A stretch of DNA of 7,870 nt from Desulfobacterales bacterium (lineage in GTDB: Bacteria > Desulfobacterota > Desulfobacteria > Desulfobacterales > C00003060), in NCBI GenBank assembly GCA_030629475.1, contig DAOVOU010000087.1, forward strand, positions 1-7,870, written 5' to 3'. Shown in pieces: positions 1 through 5,820 of the stretch. The position numbers were made by a program, and so were the translations under genes. Every line of letters begins with the position of its first letter. The stretch's first letter is position 1. Below the pieces are notes generated by a model that saw nothing but the letters and a program-made list of their open reading frames with translations, was not told the origin of the DNA and did no database searches.

Positions 1-109
1 AGACATAGCTTGGTCCGACCCCGAACTCGACACCGAACTCGAACCCGAACTCGAACTCACGATTATCCTGAAATATTAGAGACATAGCTTGGTCCGACCC
101 CGAACTCGA
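1..109. repeat. 30-bp direct repeat, two copies, 79-bp period
   Basis: Positions 1-30 and 80-109 are identical over 30 bases. Each copy starts AGACATAGCTTGGTCCGACC and runs into a CGAACTC tract. The 49 bases between copies contain more CGAACTC units and an AT-rich piece (61-79). The reverse complement of the unit core (GGGGTCGGACCAAG) resembles the motif GGGGTCAGAGTACCAAG at 5693-5709, so both may belong to one dispersed REP-like repeat family. That relationship is inference. The first copy begins at base 1, so the array probably continues outside the window. Confidence 0.85.
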
Positions 110-137
110 ACTCACGAACTCAAACCCGAACTCAAAA
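22..137. repeat. degenerate CGAACT/CGAACC hexamer tandem tracts
   Basis: Two tracts (about 22-60 and 101-137) are built from hexamers CGAACT, CGACAC, CGAACC and decayed forms such as CAAACC. They directly follow the two copies of the 30-bp repeat. They look like short non-coding tandem repeats that vary by slippage. No coding role is visible. Confidence 0.6.
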
Positions 138-223
138 CCATGTGGGGATATGGGGCCGTAGAATCGGAGTTTGTGGCAAGGGCCATACTTGGGATTGCTC
201 CTTGACAAACTAATAAGCGGACA

Positions 224-390
224 ATAGCCGGTTTGAACAGGCTATAAGTGCGGGCAACAGGGTAGAATCCCTGTGAGACGCTCCTCTGGGAGGTAGGTTT
301 TAGCTGTTCCGAAAAAACGGGATTTTCAACACCGTGGCAACACTGTGGTCTGTTATGACAGGTAAGGTGACAGATGGCATCTTGCATCTT
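224..390 (+). ncRNA. candidate structured RNA (multi-hairpin region, possibly HEARO/omega-RNA-like)
   Basis: At least six short hairpins follow one another on the plus strand. They are ATAGCC/GGCTAT (224-229 with 240-245), ACAGGG/CCCTGT (257-262 with 269-274), CTCC/GGAG (281-284 with 289-292), TTCCG/CGGGA around an A6 loop (307-322), GTG-GCAA-CAC with a GNRA-type loop plus an outer ACC/GGT pairing (331-349), and CTGT-TATG-ACAG (350-361). The last, AGATG/CATCT (372-376 with 385-389), runs into TTTTCTT and could act as a terminator. Both possible reading frames of length are unconvincing as protein. The hairpin chain and the CCTGTGAGAC junction recall, from memory only, the HEARO (IscB omega-RNA) class. 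No iscB gene follows, so it would be a solo copy. The family assignment is weak; the presence of structure is much better supported. Confidence 0.45.
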
Positions 391-668
391 TTCTTGCTCC
401 TAGAACGTTTACGCTTGCATTAGGGCAATTTCTGTGATAAAGGCCGCTATTCAAAGAAGTTTGGTGATGATGGCGCAGAAGCTTTCCTGATTTGTGAAGA
501 TGCCAGGGTCATGTGTGGGATAGTATCAAAGGGATTAATGTGTCAAGAAGTGCTCAATGTGTGCATATTTTTTCCCACCCCTCCCCCGATTAAATGAGAA
601 TGCCTGATAAAGAATTGTATTTGAATGCATCACAACCATTTGTTCTTATAGCCAATTATCAAGAAAAC
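391..668. other. intergenic stretch with no identified gene
   Basis: No convincing coding frame, repeat or RNA was seen between the hairpin region and the sigma-54 promoter. An open frame at 594-773 exists on the plus strand but lacks a ribosome binding site and runs through the promoter. A pyrimidine-rich segment (570-588) stands out only for composition. In principle it could hold activator-binding sites for the promoter downstream, but no repeated operator-like motif was recognised. Confidence 0.5.
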
Positions 669-695
669 CGACGCGTGGATTTTTTAACGCGGTCG
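669..695. promoter_or_regulatory. imperfect palindrome abutting the sigma-54 promoter
   Basis: CGACGCGT (669-676) pairs with ACGCG-g-TCG (687-695), giving an 8-bp stem with one bulged G and a T-rich loop. It ends one base before the -24 element. It may be an operator or chance. Sigma-54 activators usually bind further upstream, so a repressor or IHF-like bend would fit this position better. No regulator is encoded in the window. Confidence 0.3.
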
Positions 696-711
696 TGGCA
701 TGAGTCTTGCT
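696..711 (+). promoter_or_regulatory. sigma-54 (RpoN) -24/-12 promoter
   Basis: TGGCATGAGTCTTGCT fits the consensus TGGCAYR-N4-TTGCW at every defined position. The invariant GG is at 697-698 and GC at 709-710, with the obligatory spacing. Transcription should start near 721-723, leaving a leader of about 68 nt before the cyclase ATG at 790. Such a promoter needs an enhancer-binding AAA+ activator, so the cyclase operon is expected to be switched on by a specific signal rather than expressed constitutively. The match is direct; activity is inference. Confidence 0.75.
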
Positions 712-789
712 GTATTTTGTGTTTACTCAATGGTACAATGGTAGGCGTCTCAGGCAATAGACGGGAAGCCTAGTTGGAAGCATTGTCCA

Positions 790-1842
790 ATGTCTGTTCA
801 CTGGAATGGGGCCGAGAGACGAAGGTTTCAAATCCCTAGCATGCCAGGAAATTATCCCGGTAATCGAATCGAGGAGTACCAAGAAAACGCTCAGGACGAT
901 TACTATCTCACCACCAAATTTCACAAGCCTAAGAAAAAAAAGAGAATAGTAGTCTTAGCAGCCGACATACGCAATTTTACAAAGACAATGCAAGACAATG
1001 CCGACCTTGCAGTTCAAACATTCCTGTCGGAATTTTTTGGCTATGCCACGGACCTGATTCAGACATATAACGGCTCCTTTGTTAACAAATTTTTGGGAGA
1101 TGGGCTTTTGAGCCATTTTCCTGAGCACCATGAAGCCGAAGCCCTTTGCGTTGCCCGGGAAATAATAAGGTTTTTTACGGGACTCAAAGCTAAGTTTAAA
1201 TTTGGGTTCGCCAATTTGAGTGTTGCGGTTACGAGTGCAGACTACTTGGAGACCTCGATAGGCAGGGAGAGTTACATCGACTACACCCTACTTGGAGGTG
1301 AAATCAACTCGTTATTTAGGTTGCTATCCTCGACTGAGGGTAATCTGATTTATGTGTCAGATGTCTTCGCTAAAACTCTCACGAACGAGGACTCACACTG
1401 GTATGTTTACATAGGAGTTAAGCACTTTAAGGGTATCGTCGAGCCGGTATCTTGCTATTCGGTTATCAGAGAGAAAACCGATGAAGAGAAAAAACTTAAC
1501 ACAGCAACTTCATGCAGCAAGGAACAGTGTCCCGATTATTATGATGTTTGCCATAGAGCCTGGAGTAAGGGCAGGGAGGATGCGGGGGCTTTCACTCCAT
1601 GGGAAGATATTTTCAAGTTGGACTGCAATTCTTGTATAGCTCGTAATAACTGTTGGAATTGGGAGTTTTGTTTACCCAAGAAGGTCAACGCTGACGAACA
1701 CAAACCGACCTATTGTTGTCACATATGCTACAATTTCAGGAATTGTTTTCATAGCTATCAATTGGGGAGACAGGGCAAGGCTATGATAGCTTGTGATACA
1801 GAGTTAAGAAATCTTTCTTCGGCATTGGCATTGGAGGTGTGA
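790..1842 (+). CDS. class III adenylate/guanylate cyclase with cysteine-rich C-terminal tail
   Basis: Predicted to make a cyclic nucleotide from an NTP in the cytoplasm; there is no signal peptide or membrane segment. Residues 1-50 are polar and lysine-rich at the end. The class III catalytic domain spans about 52-225. AADIRNFT holds metal-binding Asp59, KFLGDG holds base-contacting Lys100 and metal-binding Asp104, and LLGGEINSLFRL holds Asn173 and Arg177, which bind ribose and stabilise the transition state. Thr166 lies where adenylate cyclases often have Asp or Thr; Lys100/Thr166 suggests ATP, but other bases cannot be excluded. Residues 242-335 hold twelve cysteines (including CNSC at 279-282 and CCHIC at 309-313), a possible zinc, Fe-S or redox-sensing module. 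The start is supported by GGAAG nine bases upstream. It follows a sigma-54 promoter and is co-transcribed with the next gene. All catalytic residues are present, so it is probably active. Confidence 0.88.
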   Translation: MSVHWNGAERRRFQIPSMPGNYPGNRIEEYQENAQDDYYLTTKFHKPKKKKRIVVLAADIRNFTKTMQDNADLAVQTFLSEFFGYATDLIQTYNGSFVNKFLGDGLLSHFPEHHEAEALCVAREIIRFFTGLKAKFKFGFANLSVAVTSADYLETSIGRESYIDYTLLGGEINSLFRLLSSTEGNLIYVSDVFAKTLTNEDSHWYVYIGVKHFKGIVEPVSCYSVIREKTDEEKKLNTATSCSKEQCPDYYDVCHRAWSKGREDAGAFTPWEDIFKLDCNSCIARNNCWNWEFCLPKKVNADEHKPTYCCHICYNFRNCFHSYQLGRQGKAMIACDTELRNLSSALALEV

Positions 1843-1843
1843 A

Positions 1844-2407
1844 ATGCATCAATACATGTCAATTCAAGAGAAAAGCGTAAAAATGTGGAAGCAGGATCTG
1901 AGGTCCATATCTCGGACGGAAGAAAAAATTAGGATTGTTTCCGGAGAGGCCTTTTGTGATTTGTACCGTCAGGTCAAGGAGCTTTTTATCTTGGCTAAGA
2001 ACAAATACGACGCTATTTTTAAGATGATAGCAGGCCCTATCTTTTCAACTGAGGATGGAAACGGGACAAATGCGGTGCTTGAGCTAGCTGAGGAAGGATA
2101 TCTGGACTTATGGATTTCACCGTACAGACAGCCTACTCACCACCGAATTTTCGACATGAAATTTATGTATAAAGAAGATTATCATACGTCGCTTTCGCGG
2201 GTTCGGACTGGTAAATACCTTGACGATCCATTGGTCCTTTCAAAATACACTTATGATTTTGATAACCTGATTTCTTCTTTACAGATGAAGAAGTACTCCA
2301 ATAGAAACTCTGTAATACTCAGGAACAAGAAACAAATCGAGGAACTCCAGGAAAAATATGGGAGGAACTATGATTTCTTGCTTAATATAGAAAAAGCAAC
2401 AGCCTGA
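1844..2407 (+). CDS. unrecognised 187-residue soluble protein, operon partner of the cyclase
   Basis: I do not recognise the family. The ATG lies one base after the cyclase stop, with GGAGG at 1833-1837 inside the end of the cyclase gene, so the two are almost certainly translated from one mRNA. The protein is hydrophilic, with no signal peptide or membrane span. An N-terminal helical part (about 1-60) leads to a mixed region (about 60-115) with MIAGPIF, an LELAEEGYLDLW segment and RQPTHHR, followed by a histidine (YHTS) about 20 residues on. A GP...N..LELA..G...L....R...H order vaguely recalls PLD-like sensor or effector folds; this is weak. The C terminus (about 150-187) is basic and helical. 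By position it could bind the cyclic nucleotide, act as effector, or regulate the cyclase. No TIR, cyclic-nucleotide-binding or nuclease motif was seen. Confidence 0.8.
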   Translation: MHQYMSIQEKSVKMWKQDLRSISRTEEKIRIVSGEAFCDLYRQVKELFILAKNKYDAIFKMIAGPIFSTEDGNGTNAVLELAEEGYLDLWISPYRQPTHHRIFDMKFMYKEDYHTSLSRVRTGKYLDDPLVLSKYTYDFDNLISSLQMKKYSNRNSVILRNKKQIEELQEKYGRNYDFLLNIEKATA

Positions 2408-2457
2408 CGATGTCTGTATCGAAACCTTACTCCCAAGTCATTTCCCTGACAAGACTT

Positions 2458-2634
2458 TTAGGTCTCCACCCTTGGCAACTTAGCGGCAACCCTCTTGACC
2501 TCTTCCAACAGTTCCTGTCTGGTCAGTATGCCCTTGTGCTCCAAGAGGTTGATGAGCGCCTCAGATTGTATAACCTCTGAAAGTATTACTTGCTTAAAAT
2601 CAACCGTCTCTTTTGGGTCAAGCTTTTTTGCCAT
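2458..2634 (-). CDS. 58-residue helical small protein of unknown function
   Basis: The minus-strand frame begins ATG-GCA-AAA-AAG (MAKKLDPKETVDF) and ends LPRVET. The ATG has a purine-rich GAGAGGCAGG just upstream. The protein is charged and predicted helical, with an amphipathic middle (SEVIQSEALINLLEHKGILT) and a RQELLEEVKRV helix. That pattern resembles short conserved hypothetical proteins I have seen in deltaproteobacteria, in which a hydrophobic helix is followed by a GI-T-xEE-L turn-helix; the function is unknown to me. It starts 20 bases after the stop of the disrupted nuclease on the same strand, so the two were probably one operon. It converges with the cyclase operon, whose last stop lies 50 bases away. 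The insertion upstream may have cut it off from its original promoter. Confidence 0.65.
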   Translation of the reverse strand: MAKKLDPKETVDFKQVILSEVIQSEALINLLEHKGILTRQELLEEVKRVAAKLPRVET

Positions 2635-2654
2635 GCCTGCCTCTCGTTCATTGC

Positions 2655-2799
2655 CTATGGGTTACATACTTTGCAAGGTACATATCCGGCTCGAATCGCT
2701 TCTTCTTTGCTGTGGAAAGTTGCCGTGCAGTTGCCGCAATTATAGTATCTGCAAGATGGCCTGTGAAACTTCTTGGATTTCACGTTCCCGTGATAGGCT
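2655..2799 (-). pseudogene. C-terminal fragment of split thermonuclease (Ada-like Cys domain)
   Basis: This is the 3' piece of the nuclease cut by the insertion sequence. Reading the minus strand from the target duplication gives YHGNVKSKKFHRPSC, then YYNCGNCTATF, then EEAIRAGYVPCKVCNP and a TAG stop. The HRPSC ... GY-PCKVC-P pattern is the cysteine module like the metal-binding part of Ada that ends many bacterial SNase-type nucleases; Cys166, Cys171, Cys174, Cys192 and Cys195 in the rejoined numbering are candidate metal ligands. The piece has no start of its own: an in-frame TGA created by the element's end lies immediately upstream. It rejoins in frame with 5232-5680 once the element and one AGGCT copy are removed. 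Confidence 0.85.
2795..2799. repeat. target-site duplication AGGCT, left copy
   Basis: AGGCT flanks the left inverted repeat and is repeated exactly at 5227-5231 after the right one. In the uninterrupted nuclease it encodes parts of an Ala-Tyr pair, and a single copy restores the frame. Confidence 0.88.
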
Positions 2800-2815
2800 C
2801 AGAACTCCTGATCTC
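2800..2815. repeat. left terminal inverted repeat
   Basis: CAGAACTCCTGATCTC is the exact reverse complement of 5211-5226. The match stops at both edges: inward bases differ, and outward lies the target duplication. Confidence 0.92.
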
Positions 2816-2843
2816 ACATTTCATTAAAGCTGCCATATGATTG

Positions 2844-2889
2844 TTGCCTGACAAATAGAACTATCTGTATTGATATGATATTCAGGCAA
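2844..2889. promoter_or_regulatory. 8-bp inverted repeat in the transposase leader, possible operator/promoter
   Basis: TTGCCTGA (2844-2851) and TCAGGCAA (2882-2889) are perfect inverted repeats 30 bases apart. Between and within them lie promoter-like pieces, a TTGCCT hexamer and a TATGAT at 2874-2879, but their spacing is not a good sigma-70 match. The arrangement would suit transposase binding and autoregulation of its own promoter, or a subterminal binding site. Function is inference. Confidence 0.4.
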
Positions 2890-3001
2890 GCTACATCTAA
2901 TGCCGCCTCGAAAATATATTTGAAAATGTTGTATCCATTCGGATTTGAACCTGGTACCATTTGGAAAGGTTCATCAGGAAAATCATCAAAGGGGAAGGAA
3001 A

Positions 3002-5203
3002 ATGATCCAGGCTCTACTTCCAATATTTCCAGCGGAAACAACCAGAATAAACGATTGTCTTGCATTTCAAAAAAAGCACGGTCACGTGTACTATTTTTAC
3101 GCAACCATGCCGATTTTTTCACACGCTGAGCATGACTTGGATTCTTTCCGAATGATTACGAGTCAATTATATATTAATGGAAACTGTAAGCAGGCAGATA
3201 TAGTTAAGGCCTTTGGAGTAAGTGCCAATAGCGTAAAGAGGTATGTGAAGAAATATCGTAAAGGAGGGATCGCGGCTTTTTTCAAAAACTCTTCTAAGCG
3301 CAGACCTCGAGTATTAACCCGAGAAGTTATAGAGCAAGCGCAGAAGGTGTTAAATGATGGTAAAGATAGGTCTGAGGTTTCGAAAGAATTAAACATAAAA
3401 CCCGATACACTTTACCGAGCCATCCGATCAGGTCGACTTGTTGAGCCTGTTAAAATTGATAATGAGGGATTAACAAAAAGCGAAAGGAGTGCAGCAGATA
3501 GCCAAGCCGAAATGGGTATGGGCTGTACATGCATTATGGAACGAGTCGCAGCATCGGTTGGCATATTAGACGAGGTCCCGACGCGATTTGAGAAGTCATA
3601 TGACGTTCCCAATGGTGGAGTATTATGTACTTTGCCTGCTTTGCTAACAAATGGGTTACTACGCCATGCCTCGGAGTATTTCAATCTACCGAAGGGTTAT
3701 TATGGTCTCGTACAAGTATTTTTGCTTTTAGCTTTCATGGCCCTAGCCAGAATTAGGAATATTGAGCAACTGAGATTTTGCTCACCTGGAGAATGGGGGA
3801 ACATATTGGGTTTGGATCGAATTCCTGAAGTAAGAACGTTACGCGAAAAAGTAAAACATATTGCTGAAACAGGTAAAGTAAGCGAATGGGGCGGAGTGCT
3901 CTCAAAAGAATGGATGGAATCGGATCCACAAGCAGCAGGCACATTATATATTGACGGACATGTGTGAGTTTATAATGGATCTCAAACAAAGCTGCCCAGA
4001 CGCTATGTGGCCCGGCAAAAATTATGTCTGAGGGGGATGACCGATTACTGGGTAAACGACCAGCAAGGCCGTCCATTCTTTGTGATTAGTACGCCTTTCA
4101 CCTCCGGCTTATTGGATATGTTGAGACAAGAGATCGTTGCCCAATTATTGAGGGACGTTCCAGAGCAACCGAGCGAGGCTGAATTAGAGGGTGATCGTTA
4201 TCTTCATCATTTTGTGATGATCTTTGACAGGGAAGGATATAGTCCCCAGTTTTTCAACGAGATGTGGCAACAACGGATTGCCTGTCAAACCTATCACAAG
4301 TACCCTAAAGATGATTGGTCGGAAATAGAGTTTCATGAATATACAGTTGAAATGTGTTTCGGCCAGCAGGCGAAGATGAAGTTGGCCGAACGGGGAGTTC
4401 TTTTGGGTAAGAAGCTGTTGGTGCGAGAGGTTCGCAAGCTGACAGAGACGGGTCATCAAGTTTCGGTTTTGAGCACGGATTATAAGTCAGAAATGACCAT
4501 TATAGCTAGTCATATGTTTTCCAGATGGTCTCAGGAAAACTTTTTTAAATATATGATGAAACATTTTAATATTCAGGGACTTATTGACTATCAGACTGAA
4601 CCCATGGATGAGACCAAAAAGGTGGTTAATCCGACCTATCGGAAATTTGAGAGCCAGCTCAGAAGTAAGTCAGCTAAATTGAGCAGAAAGAAAGCTGAGT
4701 TTTATGATATTTCATTAAAAGAAGGATTAAATTCTGAAGAAATGGCTGAATATGAGACGGAAAAAGGAAAGCTCAAAGAGGAGATAGAGTTTCTACAAAA
4801 AGATGTTGAAAACATCAAACAAAAGCGTAAAGGCCATTCAAAACATATTCCATTGTCAGACTTGCCGGAGGAAGACCGCTTTAAACAACTATCCCCAATA
4901 AGAAAACAATTCATGGACACAATCAAAATGATTGCCTACAGAGCAGAGACTGGAATGGCAATTGTCATGCGAAGTATTTTGGCACGAGTAGATGATGCTA
5001 GAACATTACTACGAGATGTATTTACTAGTGAGGCAGATCTGATTCCTAATGCTGAAGAAGAGACACTAACTGTTCGACTTCATCACTTCACGAATCCGTT
5101 ATCGGATAAAGCCGTTGGAAGACTTTGTGAGGTTTTGAATGAAACGGAAACTACATATCCCGGCACCAATATGCGAATGATTTATGAATTGGTATCAGGT
5201 TAA
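3002..5203 (+). pseudogene. DDE transposase of the insertion sequence, interrupted by one in-frame TGA
   Basis: The best start is ATG at 3002 (MIQALLPIF), preceded by GGGGAAGG; a TTG at 2945 is in frame but lacks such a site. Residues 59-84 (NCKQADIVKAFGVSANSVKRY) and 124-146 (SEVSKELNIKPDTLYRAI) are two helix-turn-helix motifs for binding the inverted repeats. The catalytic acids of an RNase H-like DDE domain are visible: Asp318 in LYIDGHV, Asp409 in MIFDREGYS and Glu512 in RWSQENFF. A lysine/glutamate-rich coiled coil covers about 546-610. Codon 322 (3965-3967) is TGA, four codons after Asp318; the frame resumes unchanged with VYNGSQTKLPRRY. A single C-to-T change from CGA (Arg) explains it. 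Without readthrough the product ends before two catalytic residues, so it should be dead. The gene ends 7 bases before the right inverted repeat. Confidence 0.88.
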
Positions 5204-5210
5204 AATCCGA

Positions 5211-5226
5211 GAGATCAGGAGTTCTG
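5211..5226. repeat. right terminal inverted repeat
   Basis: GAGATCAGGAGTTCTG is the exact reverse complement of 2800-2815. Together the two repeats mark the ends of the insertion sequence. Confidence 0.92.
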
Positions 5227-5231
5227 AGGCT
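5227..5231. repeat. target-site duplication AGGCT, right copy
   Basis: Second copy of the 5-bp duplication generated on insertion, matching 2795-2799. Confidence 0.88.
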
Positions 5232-5680
5232 ACGGTCTCTTGGTCGATTTGGGTTTGGCCCGTGACCATTCTCTTGCCATGTCTGAAATCCCACGGGGCG
5301 ATAGGCCGAGGATGGCTCCATAACCCGACTTGCCCCTGCTTTGCCTTGGTCTCCAGGTCCGCCAGGTGCCTTTCCGACGAGTACCTTTTATAGTGCCAGG
5401 CAAGACCAGCTTGGAGCAGTGCTTCATTTACGCAAGTTCCGCCCACATAGATCCACGCAATGGTTCTTCCGTACCCGTCAGTTGTGACCGGCCTGACCTC
5501 CACATTCTTGCCATAGACCATATTGGATGTGAATTGTTTGGCCCTCTTGCCAAAAGCCTGTAGGACTTTGGGGACGCTCTTTACATTTACAGTTTTGAAA
5601 TTATGATTCTTGTGCACGTTAAGGCAAAAAGCCTGTTGTGCTATTGGGCGGTAAGAGACCTTGGTATTGGCATGGCTCAA
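5232..5680 (-). pseudogene. thermonuclease (SNase-like) main fragment, 5'-truncated and IS-split
   Basis: The minus-strand frame carries the second half of a staphylococcal-nuclease fold. From about residue 41 it reads QAFGKRAKQFTS, GKNVEV, TDGYGRTIAWIYV, CVNEALLQAGLAWHYKRY and a GLWSHP segment ending in PPW/APWDFRHGKR. Arg72 in DGYGR matches catalytic Arg87 of the S. aureus enzyme. The first half of the fold (metal-binding Asp and Glu, the DGDT and RLxGID region) is absent: the first 35 residues (TTG at 5680) do not resemble the family and have no convincing start. The 3' end is cut by the insertion sequence; as it stands the frame runs a few codons into the element and stops. Rejoined to 2655-2799 it gives a 197-residue frame. 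The intact protein would be a secreted or periplasmic DNA/RNA-cleaving enzyme; this copy is a doubly broken relic. Confidence 0.85.
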
Positions 5681-5690
5681 ATGAAAAACA

Positions 5691-5709
5691 GAGGGGTCAG
5701 AGTACCAAG
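5691..5709. repeat. REP-like motif
   Basis: GAGGGGTCAGAGTACCAAG; its reverse complement (CTTGGTACTCTGACCCC) shares CTTGGT and GACCCC with the 30-bp repeat at 1-30 and 80-109. It lies exactly where nuclease homology is lost, so an element bounded by this repeat may have removed the nuclease 5' half. The link is inference. Confidence 0.4.
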
Positions 5710-5726
5710 AAGAAGTACCAAGAAGA
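5701..5726. repeat. 13-bp tandem repeat, two copies
   Basis: AGTACCAAGAAGA occurs twice in tandem (5701-5713 and 5714-5726), followed by AGTC, the beginning of a decayed third copy. The first copy overlaps the REP-like motif, suggesting local slippage or duplication at its edge. Confidence 0.8.
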
Positions 5727-5776
5727 AGTCAAGCAAAAAAATCAGCTTATTTTGAGACAACACTCCCCCTGTGCCG

Positions 5777-5820
5777 GTTGAGTCCGGTTTTTTTTGAGCA
5801 TTATGGAGACCGGACTCAAC
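5777..5820. repeat. perfect 12-bp inverted repeat with 20-nt spacer
   Basis: GTTGAGTCCGGT (5777-5788) and ACCGGACTCAAC (5809-5820) are exact reverse complements. The spacer starts with a run of T. As a plus-strand transcript it gives a strong hairpin, but no U-run follows the stem on either strand, so a simple terminator is not supported. It lies downstream of the IS110 remnant and might be part of that element's end or an independent small repeat. Confidence 0.75.

Larger units (their letters stand above)
2800..5226 (+). mobile_element. 2427-bp insertion sequence with DDE transposase, inserted in nuclease gene
   Basis: The ends are defined by 16-bp perfect terminal inverted repeats (2800-2815 and 5211-5226) and a 5-bp direct duplication AGGCT on both sides. 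One long transposase gene fills the element, with a 186-bp leader on the left and only 7 bp between the stop codon and the right repeat. Excision in silico rejoins the host nuclease in frame, which confirms the boundaries. The family is uncertain: a transposase of about 730 residues with N-terminal helix-turn-helix domains and a 5-bp duplication fits an IS-not-classified (ISNCY-like) group better than the compact IS4 or IS3 families. The transposase has one nonsense codon, so this copy is probably not autonomous, although the short flanking duplication is still perfect, suggesting a fairly recent insertion. Confidence 0.92.

Noticed and set aside
1..137. CRISPR array
   Set aside because: Only two 30-bp copies with one spacer-like interval that is itself made of the same hexamer repeats, and no cas genes.
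112..387. Minus-strand 91-codon open frame
   Set aside because: It overlaps the hairpin-rich region, contains no recognisable motif and no ribosome binding site; the structure explains the sequence better.
224..390. Cobalamin riboswitch or RNase P RNA
   Set aside because: Neither the conserved GCCACTG box of the cobalamin class nor the GAGGAAAGTCC-type core of RNase P RNA is present.
594..773. Plus-strand 59-codon frame starting ATGAGAATGCCT
   Set aside because: No ribosome binding site, and it runs through the sigma-54 promoter into the cyclase leader; composition looks non-coding.
2495..2840. Two plus-strand frames (2495-2827 and 2613-2840)
   Set aside because: They are antisense to the 58-residue gene and the nuclease C-terminal module, both of which show real protein motifs on the minus strand.
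3965..3967. TGA as selenocysteine in the transposase
   Set aside because: The position corresponds to an expected Arg, no SECIS-like hairpin was apparent by eye just downstream, and selenocysteine in DDE transposases is not established. A nonsense mutation is simpler.
5777..5820. Integron attC site
   Set aside because: The ends read GTTGAGT ... ACTCAAC, the inverse order of RYYYAAC ... GTTRRRY; no integrase or cassette array is present.
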